Shown: positions 7,983 through 18,354, counted from the stretch's first letter. The stretch is DNA of 64,000 nucleotides from Aliiruegeria haliotis (GCF_003003255.1 NZ_PVTD01000003.1:360689-424688); one strand, 5' to 3'. The notes: generated by a model from the letters alone, not told the origin. Made by a program: numbers and translations.

Positions 7983-9557
7983 ATGCAACTTCTGGAACGT
8001 GTCGGGCTCGGGATGCCCGGGCGGTACAGTATCGGAGCCACGGACATGGCGCATCTCGGCGACGTCTCGCCCCTGGGCCGTGCCCACCGAACCTGGCTTG
8101 CGCTCTGCACCTGGGCATTGTTCGTGGCAACGATCCCGATGCCGCTGCTCTACCATTCCAACCAGAACACCAAGTTCCTGCACGGACTTGCGCAGGCGTG
8201 GCCGGAACGGCTCGGGGCGGACTGGACCGCCGGCACCGTCGACGGGCTGCCGGCCTTCACCCATCTGGTCTACCTGATTGCCGAATACGGAGACCCGGTG
8301 CTGTTCTACGCGCTGGAAGTGCTGATGCTGGGCATCATGTGCCTGTCTCTCCTGGCGCTCGCCCGGCTCGTCGGCCGGGGTTCCGGACAAGGGCTCGCCT
8401 TCACGCTGATCACCGGCAGCCTGCTCGTGATCTTCGTACACGACTGGCAGGACGACAACCTTCGTGGCGTTGCCGGTCAATACCTGACCCATGGCTACCT
8501 CCAGCCGGCAGAGTTCGGGATCCTCTTCCTGCCAGCCTTCCTGCTGGCCCAGCGCGGGCACCCGGCGGGATTGCTTCTTGCCGCAATCCCGGCGGCGTTT
8601 CACCCGGCCTACATTGCCTACTCGGGGGCCATGCTGGCCGTATTCCTTGTTCACCGTTGGCGCGACGGGCTGGGCATCCCCAAGATGGTAACACTGGCGG
8701 CACTGGCACTTCTGATCCTGCCACCGCTCGATCTCTCGATTCGCTTCGCACCGACCGATCCCGTGACCTTTGCCAAGGCCAACGAGATCCTCGCCTTCGA
8801 GCGCATCCCGCATCATTCCGACCCCTCCCACTGGTTCGACTTCGCCGCCTTTCGCAAACTCCTGGTCGCGGTCCTCGCCATCGCGGTCGCACCGCGCGGG
8901 CCGCTGCAGAGCGGGCTGATCGTCTTGCTGGTGATCGCCGCGGGCGGCACCGCCGTGGTCTGGCTTACGCGCAGCGCGGAACTGGCCCTTGTGGCACCAT
9001 GGCGGGCGTCCGTCATCATCGCTCCGGTCTCTGTGGCGATCCTGTCTGGCTGGGTCGTCGACAGGGTTCTGCGCGTCCTCCCCACACGGCGGGGGCAACT
9101 GGTCGCCACCCTGCCCTTTCTTGGATACGCTCTTTTCGCGGCAACGGACGGGGCGGGCGACAAGCTCAGGCTGGTGCGCACCAGCCAGCCCGCGAACTAC
9201 GTCGCCTTCGCCCGCGACAGTTTCAAACCCGGTGACAGCTATCTCGCATCACCCGCGCACAGCAGTTTCCGGCTGGACGCGCTCGTGCCCCACTACGTAA
9301 CCTGGAAAACCCACCCCTACCTGGACACCGAAGTTCTGGCCTGGCGGCGGCGCGTCGAACTGGCCGATGCCGTCTTCGGCGCGAGCGAGGCCGGATCGGC
9401 AGAGGTCCCCTTCGATTGCGGTGCGCTGGATCGCCTGATGGCTGAAACCCCAGTGACCCACCTGATGATCCGGAACGCCGCGACCGCAGAGTACGCGACT
9501 TGCGACCGGTTGGAGTTGCTGCACGCATCCGACGGCTGGATCTACCGCGTCCACTGA
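7983..9557 (+). CDS. Polytopic membrane protein of unknown function, GT-C-like
   Basis: The protein of 524 residues has about ten hydrophobic segments between residues 35 and 390, then a soluble C-terminal part of about 130 residues with several cysteines (FDCGALDR, YATCDRLE). A long first loop containing HSNQNTKFLHGLAQAWPERLGADW, followed by many membrane helices, resembles the layout of GT-C glycosyltransferases. The acidic loop signature was not clearly found, so this is only a fold-level suggestion. The ATG at 7983 follows GGAAGGA. A second ATG at 8046 is also possible. No neighbouring gene reveals a pathway. Confidence 0.7.
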   Translation: MQLLERVGLGMPGRYSIGATDMAHLGDVSPLGRAHRTWLALCTWALFVATIPMPLLYHSNQNTKFLHGLAQAWPERLGADWTAGTVDGLPAFTHLVYLIAEYGDPVLFYALEVLMLGIMCLSLLALARLVGRGSGQGLAFTLITGSLLVIFVHDWQDDNLRGVAGQYLTHGYLQPAEFGILFLPAFLLAQRGHPAGLLLAAIPAAFHPAYIAYSGAMLAVFLVHRWRDGLGIPKMVTLAALALLILPPLDLSIRFAPTDPVTFAKANEILAFERIPHHSDPSHWFDFAAFRKLLVAVLAIAVAPRGPLQSGLIVLLVIAAGGTAVVWLTRSAELALVAPWRASVIIAPVSVAILSGWVVDRVLRVLPTRRGQLVATLPFLGYALFAATDGAGDKLRLVRTSQPANYVAFARDSFKPGDSYLASPAHSSFRLDALVPHYVTWKTHPYLDTEVLAWRRRVELADAVFGASEAGSAEVPFDCGALDRLMAETPVTHLMIRNAATAEYATCDRLELLHASDGWIYRVH

Positions 9558-9618
9558 GCACATTGATTGCCCCCGGGGCGCCGCCTAGCGTCGTGCCAGA
9601 CCGATCCCGGAGCCATAC

Positions 9619-10179
9619 ATGCGGACCCTCTTCCTTTTGCTTCTGCCCCTGGCAGGCCAGCCCGCCTTCGCGGACGACATCTGCCATGACCTCTGGTTCA
9701 CCCGGAACCTGATCTTCGATCGAGCAGGCTATTGCTTCGGCTCCGACCTCGGGAAGGCGGTGTTCGACAATTCCGATTGCTCCACCGGCTCTCCGCAACT
9801 CGAAACGGCGGATGCCACCCGCGTCGCCCGTGTGAAGGAAATGGAGAGCTTCCTTGAGTGCAGCGTGGACACGAAGTCCACGTGGCTCGACCTTGCGGAT
9901 ATCGAACAGCGCGCCCGATTCCTGACGCTTCCGGTCCGAGGCGATGGCGAGAGCGGTTGCATGGGCTGGCGCGGTGGCGTGTTGCAGCTTCATCAGGGAA
10001 AGCGGTTCGATACGCCCGTCACCGGCCGGATCGTTCCCGGCGATCACATCGGGTTCAGCTACATGCCCGAGGGCAACTGGGAGTTCGTGATCGTGCGGCG
10101 CCCCTCCACGGGGGAGGCGTTCATGGGTTGGTCGCAAGTGCCCTATTCAGAGGATGGCTGCGATCAGTGGGCCGGGTGA
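9619..10179 (+). CDS. Secreted DUF4453/YARHG-like protein
   Basis: This 186-residue protein has a signal peptide (MRTLFLLLLPLAGQPAFA) and a mature start DDICHDLWFTRNLIFDRAGYCFGSDLGKAVFDN. The motif W-FTRNLIFDRAGYCFGS is typical of a small secreted domain common in Rhodobacterales (DUF4453, related to YARHG). A second half from about residue 120 (GWRGGVLQLHQGKRFDTPVTGRI) looks like a beta-rich SH3-like module. Six or more cysteines suggest disulfides in the periplasm. Function is unknown. It converges with recR, with six bases between the stops. Confidence 0.75.
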   Translation: MRTLFLLLLPLAGQPAFADDICHDLWFTRNLIFDRAGYCFGSDLGKAVFDNSDCSTGSPQLETADATRVARVKEMESFLECSVDTKSTWLDLADIEQRARFLTLPVRGDGESGCMGWRGGVLQLHQGKRFDTPVTGRIVPGDHIGFSYMPEGNWEFVIVRRPSTGEAFMGWSQVPYSEDGCDQWAG

Positions 10180-10185
10180 GGCCGT

Positions 10186-10785
10186 TCACATCGCCTTGCG
10201 CGCGCGCAAGGCGGCGGTGATCGTTCCGTCGTCGAGATAGTCAAGCTCACCCCCGATCGGCACGCCCTGCGCCAGCGAAGTCACCGCGATTCCCAGCGGC
10301 TCCAGTTGCTCGGCGATGTAGTGAGCCGTGGTCTGACCGTCGACCGTCGCGTTCAGCGCGAGGATCACTTCGCTGACCTCTTCTTCCTGCACCCGGGCGA
10401 CGAGATGCGGGATGCGCAACTCATCCGGTCCGACGGCATCAAGCGCCGAAAGCGTGCCTCCCAACACGTGGTATCGGCCCTTGAACACTGCAGCCCGTTC
10501 CATCGCCCACAGGTCGGCCACATCCTCGACAACGCAGATTTCGCCGATGGCACGTTTCTCCGCGGTGCAGATCTCGCAGATCTCGGTCGTGCCGACGTTG
10601 CCGCAGGTGATGCACTCGCGCGCGGAGACCGCGACCGACTGCATCGCATCCGCCAGCGGGATCAGCAACTGACCACGCTTCTTGATGAGTTGCAGCACCG
10701 CGCGCCGGGCCGACCGCGGCCCGAGGCCGGGAAGGCGGGCCATCAGGTCGATCAGGTCCTCGATATCGCGCGGTGCCCGGGTCAT
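10186..10785 (-). CDS. recR: Recombination protein RecR
   Basis: RecR acts with RecF and RecO to load RecA at gaps in DNA. The 199-residue protein has the N-terminal helix-hairpin-helix ([16 protein letters not shown]), the C4 zinc finger ([16 protein letters not shown], residues about 58-73) and a Toprim domain beginning [14 protein letters not shown]. It is complete and ends in a short basic tail. It lies three bases after ybaB and downstream of dnaX, giving the widespread dnaX-ybaB-recR order. Confidence 0.97.
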   Translation of the reverse strand: MTRAPRDIEDLIDLMARLPGLGPRSARRAVLQLIKKRGQLLIPLADAMQSVAVSARECITCGNVGTTEICEICTAEKRAIGEICVVEDVADLWAMERAAVFKGRYHVLGGTLSALDAVGPDELRIPHLVARVQEEEVSEVILALNATVDGQTTAHYIAEQLEPLGIAVTSLAQGVPIGGELDYLDDGTITAALRARKAM

Positions 10786-10788
10786 GGC

Positions 10789-11136
10789 TTACATGTCGGG
10801 GATGTTCATGCCCGCGGGCAGGCCCATCTCTGCGGTGAGCTTTTCCATCTCTTCCTTGGACTTGTCCTGCGCCTTGCCCTGCGCGTCCTTGATCGCGGCG
10901 AGGATCAGATCCTCCACGACTTCTTTCTCGTCGGCGTTAAAGATGGAGGGGTCGATGTCGAGCCCGGTCAGTTCACCCTTGGCGGTGCAACGTGCCTTCA
11001 CCAGACCGGCGCCGCTCTCGCCAATGACAACCGTGTTCTCCAGGTCGGACTGGAGCGCGGCCATCTTGTTCTGCATGTCCTGCGCGGCCTTCATCATCTT
11101 GGCCATGTCGCCGAGACCGCCGAGTCCTTTCAGCAT
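10789..11136 (-). CDS. ybaB: YbaB/EbfC family nucleoid-associated protein
   Basis: This 115-residue protein forms dimers that bind DNA. The family core is clear: MLKGLGGLGDMAKMMKAAQDMQNKMAALQ, a helical tweezer arm, and then LTGLDIDPSIFNADEKEVVEDLILAAIKDA. The start at 11136 has an AAAGGA ribosome site. The longer in-frame start at 11166 would add a non-conserved leader. It lies between dnaX and recR, as in most bacteria. Confidence 0.95.
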   Translation of the reverse strand: MLKGLGGLGDMAKMMKAAQDMQNKMAALQSDLENTVVIGESGAGLVKARCTAKGELTGLDIDPSIFNADEKEVVEDLILAAIKDAQGKAQDKSKEEMEKLTAEMGLPAGMNIPDM

Positions 11137-11274
11137 GTCGTGTCCTTTCGGTTCCTGTACCGGCACGCGTCGTTTGGGCGGCCCGGTGTTTCATGTTCTG
11201 ACTGCCATATGGGACATGTCGCGCCCGGCGGCAATGTCGGGCTGGCAGCAACCCGCTTTACGACAGCCGGTTCG

Positions 11275-13035
11275 TCAGTCCTCCTCGAACGGATCCCACT
11301 CGTCCTCGACCTCCGGCAGCGCCTCCACGGCAGCCTCGGCCTGGATTTGGTCGGGCGTGCGGATTTCGGTGATCCTCGCCTTTGGGAAGGTCTCCAGCAC
11401 GGCCTGCACCATCGGATGCTCCATGGCGGCCTCCTCCAGGGCGCGCTTCTCGCTGTCGCGCGCCTCGGCCACCGTCGGCGCGCCGCCCTCGCTGACGACG
11501 GAGACCGCCCATCGGTTGCCCGTCATCGTCTGCAACCGCTGCCCCAGCCGCTGTGCAAGGTCGGGGGCTGCATCGGGGGTCGGCTCGAACTCGATCCGGC
11601 CGGGGGCGTATTTCGCCAGCCTAAGGGTGTTTTCCAGCTCGATCAGGAGGGTCACCTCCCGGTTTGCGCTGATCAGGTCGAGGACGTGATCAAAGGTCGC
11701 GAACCGCGCCAGCGCCTCCTCCGGCGCCACTTTCAACGCCGCCACGGGCCCCGCCCCGGGCGGGGTTCCGGCCGGGGCGGAGGGCGGCGGCGCGGCATAG
11801 CCAACCGGCCCGCCTTGCGGCACGCCCTGGCCACCACCGCCGGGACCGCCCGGATGGGTCGGCGGCGGTGAATCCTTCAACTTGCGCACCAGATCCCCGG
11901 GCGTGGGCAGGTCAGCGACATGGGTCAGGCGGATGATTGCCATCTCTGCCGCCATCATCGCGTTCGGAGCCTGTCCGACTTCCTCCAGCGATTTCAGGAG
12001 CATCTGCCACATCCGCGCAAGGATCGGCATTCCGATCGCCTCCGCCATCGCCCGGCCACGGTCGCGTTCGTCGGGAGGCACCGTCGGGTCGTCGGCCGCC
12101 TCCGGTGTGATCTTCGTCACCGAAACCCAGTGGCACACCTCTGCGAGGTCCCGCAGGATCGCCATCGGGTCCGCACCGTCGGCATATTGCGCCGAAAGCT
12201 CGGTCAATGCGCCCGCCGCATCCCCTTTCAGGATCATGTCAAAGAGGTCGAGCACCCTGCCCCGGTCCGCAAGTCCCAGCATCGCGCGCACGGCATCCGC
12301 GTCGGTCTCGCCAACACCCTGACTCAACGCCTGGTCGAGCAGGGACTGCGCATCCCGAGCCGATCCTTCCGAGGCACGCACCAGCAACGCAAGCGCATCG
12401 TCGGTGATCTCGCCACATTCGGCATCCGCGATCCGACGCAGCATCGCCAGCATGTCCTCCGGCTCGATCCGGCGCAGGTCGAAGCGCTGACACCGCGAAA
12501 GCACCGTGACAGGCACCTTGCGGATTTCGGTCGTTGCGAAGATGAACTTCACGTGGGCGGGGGGTTCCTCCAGCGTCTTGAGAAGCGCGTTGAACGCGCT
12601 CTTCGACAGCATGTGAACCTCGTCGATGATATAGACTTTGTACCGCGCGGAGCTTGGCGCGTAGGCCACGGAATCGAGCACCTGGCTGCGAATGTCATCA
12701 ATGCCCGTGTTGGAGGCCGCGTCCATCTCCAGCACGTCGACGTGACGGCCCTCCGCAATCGCCACGCAATGCTCGCAGGCGCCACACGGGTCGGTTGTCG
12801 GGTCGCCCTCGCCATCCGCGCCGATGCAATTCATTCCCTTGGCGATGATCCGCGCCGTCGTCGTCTTCCCGGTCCCGCGGATGCCTGTCATCATGAAGGC
12901 CTGGGCAATGCGATCTGCGGCGAAAGCGTTCTTGAGCGTTCGCACCATCGCGTCCTGACCAACCATGTCGGCGAAGGTTTGCGGTCGGTATTTTCGCGCC
13001 AGGACCTGGTAGCCGGTATCGCCTGTTTCGCTCAT
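11275..13035 (-). CDS. dnaX: DNA polymerase III subunits gamma/tau
   Basis: This is the clamp-loader ATPase of the replicase, with 586 residues from the ATG at 13035. The Walker A motif GIRGTGKTTTARIIA begins near residue 51. A zinc-binding group (DPCGACEHC) and Walker B with sensor regions (IDEVHMLSKSAFNALLKTLEEPP and VTVLSRCQRFDLRR) follow. Domain III and a tau-like C-terminus rich in Pro, Gly and acidic residues complete it. I saw no slippery heptamer with hairpin that would argue for a programmed shorter gamma product. A further 73 in-frame codons upstream are unlikely to be translated. Confidence 0.96.
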   Translation of the reverse strand: MSETGDTGYQVLARKYRPQTFADMVGQDAMVRTLKNAFAADRIAQAFMMTGIRGTGKTTTARIIAKGMNCIGADGEGDPTTDPCGACEHCVAIAEGRHVDVLEMDAASNTGIDDIRSQVLDSVAYAPSSARYKVYIIDEVHMLSKSAFNALLKTLEEPPAHVKFIFATTEIRKVPVTVLSRCQRFDLRRIEPEDMLAMLRRIADAECGEITDDALALLVRASEGSARDAQSLLDQALSQGVGETDADAVRAMLGLADRGRVLDLFDMILKGDAAGALTELSAQYADGADPMAILRDLAEVCHWVSVTKITPEAADDPTVPPDERDRGRAMAEAIGMPILARMWQMLLKSLEEVGQAPNAMMAAEMAIIRLTHVADLPTPGDLVRKLKDSPPPTHPGGPGGGGQGVPQGGPVGYAAPPPSAPAGTPPGAGPVAALKVAPEEALARFATFDHVLDLISANREVTLLIELENTLRLAKYAPGRIEFEPTPDAAPDLAQRLGQRLQTMTGNRWAVSVVSEGGAPTVAEARDSEKRALEEAAMEHPMVQAVLETFPKARITEIRTPDQIQAEAAVEALPEVEDEWDPFEED

Positions 13036-13255
13036 CTCGCCTCGCTTCGTACTGACCGCGCCAAGGTAGTGGGACGCGCGGCGGAGGTCCACCGTTGCGA
13101 TGTGCGGCACCTGTGGTATTCTGCCAGCGCCGCTCGCGAGGCGGCATCCCGGTCCGCGGAAAGCCGTCATCGGCACCTCGCCTGCGAAGAACCCACATCG
13201 GTTTTTCACGTTGCCCGGCATGGCGGACCATCGGGCGTGAACGGGAGAAACCACG

Positions 13256-14764
13256 ATGAAACCCCTGGAACAATTGCGCCGTGATGCGAAGGCCCTGAAG
13301 AAGGCACACGAGGCCGGCGAGGCTCAGGCCGTCCTGCGGATGAAAGTGCATGGTCCGAAGGCCGACGGTACACTCCTGCATGCCGACTACCTGCATGTCA
13401 TCGCGCAGGAACAGGGCTTTGCAAGCTGGCCAAGGCTGAAGTTCGCCACCGAAACCGAAGGGCTTGATCGTGCCGGGCGGATCCAGCGGCTGAAGATCGC
13501 GATCCACAATGGCCAGAACTGGCGGACCGAGCAGTTGCTGGCGGAGACCCCGGACCTTCCAGACGGGCTGTTCGCGATGCAGGTGGCCCTTCTGAACCGG
13601 GAGGAGGTCGCGCGGATGCTGGCGGAGGATCCCAGCCGCGCGGTGCAGGATTTTGGCCTGAGGCGACCGATGCTGCACCTGGCGTTCTCGCGCTGGATCC
13701 ATGCGCGGCCGGACCTGGAAGTCGACATGCTGGCAATCGCCGACATGCTTGTCGCCCATGAGGCCGACGTCAATGACACTTGCCCGGTCGGCATCGGCAA
13801 TCCCCACCCGTTGTCGGCGCTCTATGGCGCGATCGGTCATGCAAACAATATGGTTCTGGGCCGTTGGCTTCTGGAGCAGGGTGCCGACCCGAACGATGGC
13901 GAGTCCCTCTATCACTCGACCGAGTTGGGGCACCACGAGGGGTTGCGAATGCTGCTGGCGCACGGTGCGAAGCCCACCGGCACCAATGCACTGCTGCGGG
14001 CGATGGACTTCAATGACCATGAAGCGGTGCGGATGCTGCTGGACGCCGGCGCTGATCCGGATGACTTCGCCGGCGAGCACGTGGGAGGTGAACGGCCCTG
14101 GGTGATCCCGGCCCTGCACCAGGCCGCGCGGCGGATGTGCGACGGCGCGATGGCCCAGATGCTTCTGGACGCCGGCGCCGATCCGCATCGCTCATTCGAG
14201 GGGATAACCCCCTATGCCTATGCCCGCGTGTTCGGAAACGAGGAGGTCAGGCGGGCAATCGAGGCGATTGGCGACGTCCCGGAACTCTCCCCGGTCGAAC
14301 GCGCACTGGCAACGGCGGCCGAGGGCGGCGACCTGCCGGAAAACCAGGTGCGACAGGAAGACCTGCCGGAGGCCTGCCGGGATCTCATTCGGACGATTCT
14401 GCATCTGCCGGGAAAACTGGAGCATGTGAAGCGGCTGGTTGCACTGGGTCTCGACCCGGATCTGCCGGACGGCGAGGGGCTGACCCCGGTACAGGTCGCC
14501 GGATGGGAGGGATTGCCGGATATGATGGGGTGGTTGCTGACCCTTGAACCCGACCTGACACATGTGAACCGGTACGGCGGTGACCTTCTCGCGACCATCG
14601 TGCACGGCTCGGAGAATTGTCCGGCGCGGGCGGAGCGCGACCATGTGGCCTGCCTCGAACTCGCCCGAAACGCCGGCGTCCCCTTTCGGGCCGACGTGCT
14701 GGCCGGTGCTGGCGAAGAAGACGTGGCCGCCTACCTGTCGGATTGGGCAACCGAAGCCAGCTAG
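13256..14764 (+). CDS. Ankyrin-repeat protein
   Basis: The protein has 502 residues and starts at the ATG at 13256. The N-terminus (MKPLEQLRRDAKALKKAHEAGEAQAV) is helical and charged. From about residue 200 there are ankyrin-type units with the usual G-A-D/K turns: WLLEQGADPNDG, MLLAHGAKPTG, MLLDAGADPDDF, MLLDAGADPHRSF and, near the C-terminus, LVALGLDPDLPDGEGLTPVQVAG. There is no signal peptide or membrane segment, so it is probably cytoplasmic and mediates protein contacts. It is divergent from dnaX with 220 bases between them. No partner can be named. Confidence 0.85.
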   Translation: MKPLEQLRRDAKALKKAHEAGEAQAVLRMKVHGPKADGTLLHADYLHVIAQEQGFASWPRLKFATETEGLDRAGRIQRLKIAIHNGQNWRTEQLLAETPDLPDGLFAMQVALLNREEVARMLAEDPSRAVQDFGLRRPMLHLAFSRWIHARPDLEVDMLAIADMLVAHEADVNDTCPVGIGNPHPLSALYGAIGHANNMVLGRWLLEQGADPNDGESLYHSTELGHHEGLRMLLAHGAKPTGTNALLRAMDFNDHEAVRMLLDAGADPDDFAGEHVGGERPWVIPALHQAARRMCDGAMAQMLLDAGADPHRSFEGITPYAYARVFGNEEVRRAIEAIGDVPELSPVERALATAAEGGDLPENQVRQEDLPEACRDLIRTILHLPGKLEHVKRLVALGLDPDLPDGEGLTPVQVAGWEGLPDMMGWLLTLEPDLTHVNRYGGDLLATIVHGSENCPARAERDHVACLELARNAGVPFRADVLAGAGEEDVAAYLSDWATEAS

Positions 14765-14824
14765 CCAACCGGGTGCTCCCGCCCCTTTCAGCCCATCTAA
14801 GATGGGGTCGAAAGCGTTGGGCCG

Positions 14825-14855
14825 GGCCGCGCGCTGGCGCGCGCGGCCTTCCGTT
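14825..14855 (+). terminator. Terminator-like hairpin after the ankyrin gene
   Basis: GGCCGCGCGC (14825-14834) and GCGCGCGGCC (14839-14848) form a perfect 10-bp stem with a TGGC loop, followed by TTCCGTT. The short T-rich tail makes it a moderate intrinsic terminator. Confidence 0.6.
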
Positions 14856-15053
14856 ACGGCAGGGAACGCACACCGGTTGGGTCACAGATGTCGGATCGGC
14901 GGAGTTGAAACCGGCCAAGGCCGTCAGCCCAGAACAAGGGGCACCGACCGGCATCGCGTCCACTGGCTGTTCCGGACAGGGACGTACACTATCGGTCCCT
15001 TTGTCACCGCCCCCACGACCACGAATGTGTCCACCATGGCCTGCGGACGACAC

Positions 15054-15087
15054 CAAAGACAAAACGCCCCGGCGTGATGCCGAGGCG
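15054..15087 (-). terminator. Intrinsic terminator of rpsU
   Basis: On the minus strand CGCCTCGGC pairs with GCCGGGGCG (one G-T pair) around the loop ATCAC, followed directly by TTTTGTCTTT. It lies about 95 bases after the rpsU stop and has the full form of a rho-independent terminator. Confidence 0.8.
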
Positions 15088-15180
15088 CTTCATCAAACGA
15101 CACGATGCCCGTGACCGGGCACCCTTCGTATTCGCTATGTCTGGATCACGTGATCCGGGAGCCTCTCGGCCGCCAGCGGA

Positions 15181-15387
15181 TCAGAGCAGACCTTCGCGCT
15201 GAGCCTTCTTGCGTGCGAGCTTACGCGCCCGGCGAATCGCTTCGGCCTTCTCGCGAGCCTTCTTTTCAGAGGGCTTCTCGAAGTGCTGCTTGAGCTTCAT
15301 CTCACGAAAAACGCCTTCGCGCTGAAGCTTCTTCTTGAGCGCACGGAGCGCCTGATCGACATTGTTGTCGCGAACACTGACCTGCAT
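15181..15387 (-). CDS. rpsU: 30S ribosomal protein S21
   Basis: This 68-residue basic protein joins the 30S subunit near the anti-Shine-Dalgarno end of 16S rRNA. The N-terminus [22 protein letters not shown] and the Lys/Arg-rich tail [17 protein letters not shown] are characteristic of alphaproteobacterial S21. A ribosome site AAAGGTGG precedes the ATG at 15387. Longer in-frame readings upstream overlap coq9 on the other strand and are not real. It is divergent from coq9 and has its own terminator. Confidence 0.97.
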   Translation of the reverse strand: MQVSVRDNNVDQALRALKKKLQREGVFREMKLKQHFEKPSEKKAREKAEAIRRARKLARKKAQREGLL

Positions 15388-15501
15388 GTGGGTGTCACCA
15401 CCTTTCCTGTTAGAGTTGCAACTGTTTGCAGGAGGTGGCGCTATAGCAAACCCTGCGCTACTTGTCCATCGTGTGTTCGTGAAACCAGCGAGGTGTTCGA
15501 C

Positions 15502-16254
15502 ATGTCCGACACGGCCAGGCCAGAGATCGAGGGAACGGAGGCCGAGATCAGGGACCGGCTGCTCGATGCGGCGCTCTTTGGCGTTGCCTTCGATGGCTGG
15601 AGTGACGGCACCTTTCGGGCGGCTTGCGCCGACGCGGGCATCGATCCGGCCGTGGCCCGTGCCGTGTGCCCGCGCGGTGCACTCGACCTGGCCCTGGCAT
15701 ATCATGAGCGCGGGGACCGGCTGATGATGGAGCGCCTCTCCCGGGAGGATCTCGCCGCACTGCGTCTGCGCGACCGGATCGCACTGGCCATCCGCTACAG
15801 GATCGAGGCGATCGACGACAAGGAGGCGGTCCGCCGTGGCAGCGCGCTGTTTTCCCTGCCGGGCAATGCCGCGGACGGGGCACGGGCGATCTGGGGTACC
15901 GCAGACCGTATCTGGACCGCGCTCGGCGACCATTCCGACGACATCAACTGGTACACCAAGCGAGCCTCGCTCGCCGGGGTCTATGGCTCTACCGTCCTGT
16001 TCTGGCTCGGCGATGACAGCGAGAACTGCGCCGCAACCTGGGAGTTCATGGACCGCCGTGTCGCCGACGTGCTGAACCTTGAGAAGGTGCGCGCGCAAGT
16101 CACCGGCAACCCCGTGCTGAAACGTGTCTTCGCGGGCCCGAACTGGCTGGCTGGCCGGATCCGTGCCCCCGGAAAGACCAGAGGGTTCCCCGGAAGCTGG
16201 GAGCAGCCAGTCGCGCCCACCAGCGGCAGACCGACGCCGGTCGATCCCGACTGA
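15502..16254 (+). CDS. COQ9 family protein
   Basis: The 250-residue protein matches the COQ9 family, a lipid-binding TetR-like fold that presents ubiquinone precursors to hydroxylases such as COQ7. Family features are [32 protein letters not shown] at residues 14-45 and [26 protein letters not shown] around residues 150-175, with a Trp/Tyr-rich surface helix. The chosen ATG at 15502 follows a short leader and matches the family start. The role in ubiquinone synthesis is known mainly from mitochondria and is inferred for this bacterial member. Confidence 0.9.
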   Translation: MSDTARPEIEGTEAEIRDRLLDAALFGVAFDGWSDGTFRAACADAGIDPAVARAVCPRGALDLALAYHERGDRLMMERLSREDLAALRLRDRIALAIRYRIEAIDDKEAVRRGSALFSLPGNAADGARAIWGTADRIWTALGDHSDDINWYTKRASLAGVYGSTVLFWLGDDSENCAATWEFMDRRVADVLNLEKVRAQVTGNPVLKRVFAGPNWLAGRIRAPGKTRGFPGSWEQPVAPTSGRPTPVDPD

Positions 16255-16310
16255 TTGCAATCGCGGGCATGGCGAGCGACAAACCGGGCGATCCCCGAAA
16301 GGAGCCCGAG

Positions 16311-17300
16311 ATGAGTCTGCCTTCAACCATGCGCGCCATCGAGATCCGCCAGCCCGGCGGCCCAGAGGTCCTCGCGCTCTGCGAACGCCCGGTGCCGACG
16401 CCCGGAGCCGGTGAAATCCTGATCCGTGTCGCCTATGCCGGTGTGAACCGCCCGGACGCGTTGCAACGGGCGGGGCTCTACAATCCGCCCCCGGGTGCCA
16501 GCGACCTTCCGGGACTTGAGGCCTCTGGCACCGTGGCCGCCGTCGGGGCAGGTGTCAGCCAATGGAGCGTGGGCGACGCTGTGTGTGCCTTGCTGCCCGG
16601 TGGCGGCTATGCCGAATACGGTGTCACCCCGGCCGCCCATGCACTGCCGGTCCCTACGAACATCGGCCTGCGGGAGGCCGCCTGCCTGCCGGAAACCTAT
16701 TTCACCGTCTGGACAAACGTATTTGAACGTGGCGGGCTGAAGGCGGGCGAGATCTTTCTCGTTCACGGCGGCAGTTCCGGCATCGGCACGACGGCGATCC
16801 AGCTTGCCCGCCACTTCGGAGCCCGCGTCTTTGCCACCGCCGGCTCGGCCGACAAATGCGCGGCGTGCATGGACCTCGGGGCGGAGCGGGCAATCAACTA
16901 TCGTGAAGAGGACTTCGTGGAAATCCTGCGTGCAGAAGGTGGGGCAAACCTTGTGCTCGACATGGTCGGCGGAACCTATATTCCCCAAAACATCAAAGCG
17001 ATGGCCGACGATGCGCGCCTCGTGTTCATTGCCTTCCTGCAAGGGTCGAAAGTAGAGCTGAACTTTGCACAGGTGATGATGCGACGGCTGACCATCACCG
17101 GTTCCACGTTGCGCCCGCAATCCGACCTCGCCAAGGCGCGGATCGCCGAGGCCCTGATGGAAAAGGTATGGCCGCTTCTGGGAGCGGGTGCCGTTGCCCC
17201 GGTGATGGATTCCGAGTTTCCGATCGAAGAGGCCGCAGCCGCCCATACGCGCATGGAAGGCTCCGGCCACATCGGCAAGATCGTTCTGAAGGTCGCCTGA
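16311..17300 (+). CDS. NAD(P)H quinone oxidoreductase, PIG3/QOR type
   Basis: This 329-residue medium-chain reductase belongs to the zinc-free quinone oxidoreductase branch. The N-terminal GroES-like domain has [15 protein letters not shown] and [35 protein letters not shown]. The nucleotide-binding motif is [16 protein letters not shown] near residue 150. The Cys and His ligands for catalytic zinc are absent, as in the family. The ATG at 16311 follows GGAG, whereas an upstream ATG at 16269 lacks support. It would reduce quinones or enones with NADPH in the cytoplasm. The true substrate is unknown. Confidence 0.9.
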   Translation: MSLPSTMRAIEIRQPGGPEVLALCERPVPTPGAGEILIRVAYAGVNRPDALQRAGLYNPPPGASDLPGLEASGTVAAVGAGVSQWSVGDAVCALLPGGGYAEYGVTPAAHALPVPTNIGLREAACLPETYFTVWTNVFERGGLKAGEIFLVHGGSSGIGTTAIQLARHFGARVFATAGSADKCAACMDLGAERAINYREEDFVEILRAEGGANLVLDMVGGTYIPQNIKAMADDARLVFIAFLQGSKVELNFAQVMMRRLTITGSTLRPQSDLAKARIAEALMEKVWPLLGAGAVAPVMDSEFPIEEAAAAHTRMEGSGHIGKIVLKVA

Positions 17301-17412
17301 CGGAAGCCGCAGAATTCGCTACGGGATTCGCCGAATCTGAGTCATGCTGAACCGGCACCGCCCGACCCGGGACGGTTTCGGTTCATGTATTTCCATTCGG
17401 GGGATGTCCCAA

Positions 17413-18108
17413 ATGACCAAGAAACTTTACGCCGAGTTCTTCGGCACCTTCTGGCTTGTATTCGGCGGCTGCGGCAGCGCGGTGCTTGCCGCTGGCGTTC
17501 CCGATGTCGGCATCGGCTGGCTCGGCGTGTCACTGGCCTTCGGCCTCACGGTGATGACGATGGCCTATGCGGTGGGCGGTATTTCCGGCGGGCATTTCAA
17601 CCCGGCCGTCACCCTTGGGCTGACGTTGGCCGGCAAGGCGGAGCGGGGTGACCTTTTCCCGTATTGGGGCGCACAGGTCGCCGGCGGTCTTGTGGCCGGA
17701 CTCATCCTGTGGATCATCGCCAATGGTCAGGCGGAGTTCTCCTCCGTCGGCAACTTCGCGCAGAACGGCTACGGGTCCGCCAGCCCGGCAGGCTACGGCT
17801 TCTTTGCTGGCTTCCTGACCGAGGTCGTGCTCACGGCGATGTTCCTCATGATCATCCTTGGCGCCACCTCGAAGAATGCGCCGGCGGGGTTTGCACCGAT
17901 CGCCATCGGACTCGGCCTGACGCTGATCCACCTGATTTCGATCCCCGTGACCAATACGTCCGTGAACCCGGCCCGCTCCACTGGCGTGGCCTTTTTCGCG
18001 GGCGGAAAGGCGATCCTGCAACTCTGGATGTTCTGGGTTGCACCCTTGCTGGGCGGCGCGCTCGGCGCGATCCTGTGGAAAATGGTCGAGCCCGACGACG
18101 CGACGTGA
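17413..18108 (+). CDS. aqpZ: Aquaporin Z
   Basis: This six-helix water channel has 231 residues, the same length as Escherichia coli AqpZ and closely similar throughout. Both pore motifs are present: HFNPAVT and SVNPARS. The selectivity region fits a water channel rather than a glycerol facilitator ([32 protein letters not shown]). The start at 17413 is preceded by GGGGG at suitable spacing. Another ATG three codons upstream touches that ribosome site. It probably serves osmotic adaptation. Confidence 0.95.
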   Translation: MTKKLYAEFFGTFWLVFGGCGSAVLAAGVPDVGIGWLGVSLAFGLTVMTMAYAVGGISGGHFNPAVTLGLTLAGKAERGDLFPYWGAQVAGGLVAGLILWIIANGQAEFSSVGNFAQNGYGSASPAGYGFFAGFLTEVVLTAMFLMIILGATSKNAPAGFAPIAIGLGLTLIHLISIPVTNTSVNPARSTGVAFFAGGKAILQLWMFWVAPLLGGALGAILWKMVEPDDAT

Positions 18109-18354
18109 CTGCAAGCCGGCGGCCCCGGCCACGACGGGCCGGACATCGTCCGTCCGGTGGCATTGGTGCTGGGACAGAGCGACGCCTGCCGGGTCGCGGC
18201 ACCCATGTGGTCGGTCTCGCCAGGACGGGACAGACACACCTTGCCCCGCGGCCCGACAGGAAAACACAGATAGCTTTCTGCGGCAAAACAGAGGTCCGGC
18301 CCATTCCCGGCCAGCTTCGACGCCGCTACTGCGGACTACATGAGGGAGGTCAAA

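Larger units (their letters stand above)
14765..15180. other. Gene-free interval between convergent genes
   Basis: These 416 bases lie between the ankyrin gene and rpsU, which point at each other. They hold one terminator-like hairpin for each strand. The reading frames that cross it have no recognisable product, and I see no RNA gene. Confidence 0.6.

Noticed and set aside
11275..13035. Programmed frameshift in dnaX to make a short gamma subunit
   Set aside because: I found no A-rich slippery heptamer followed by a hairpin near the middle of the gene.
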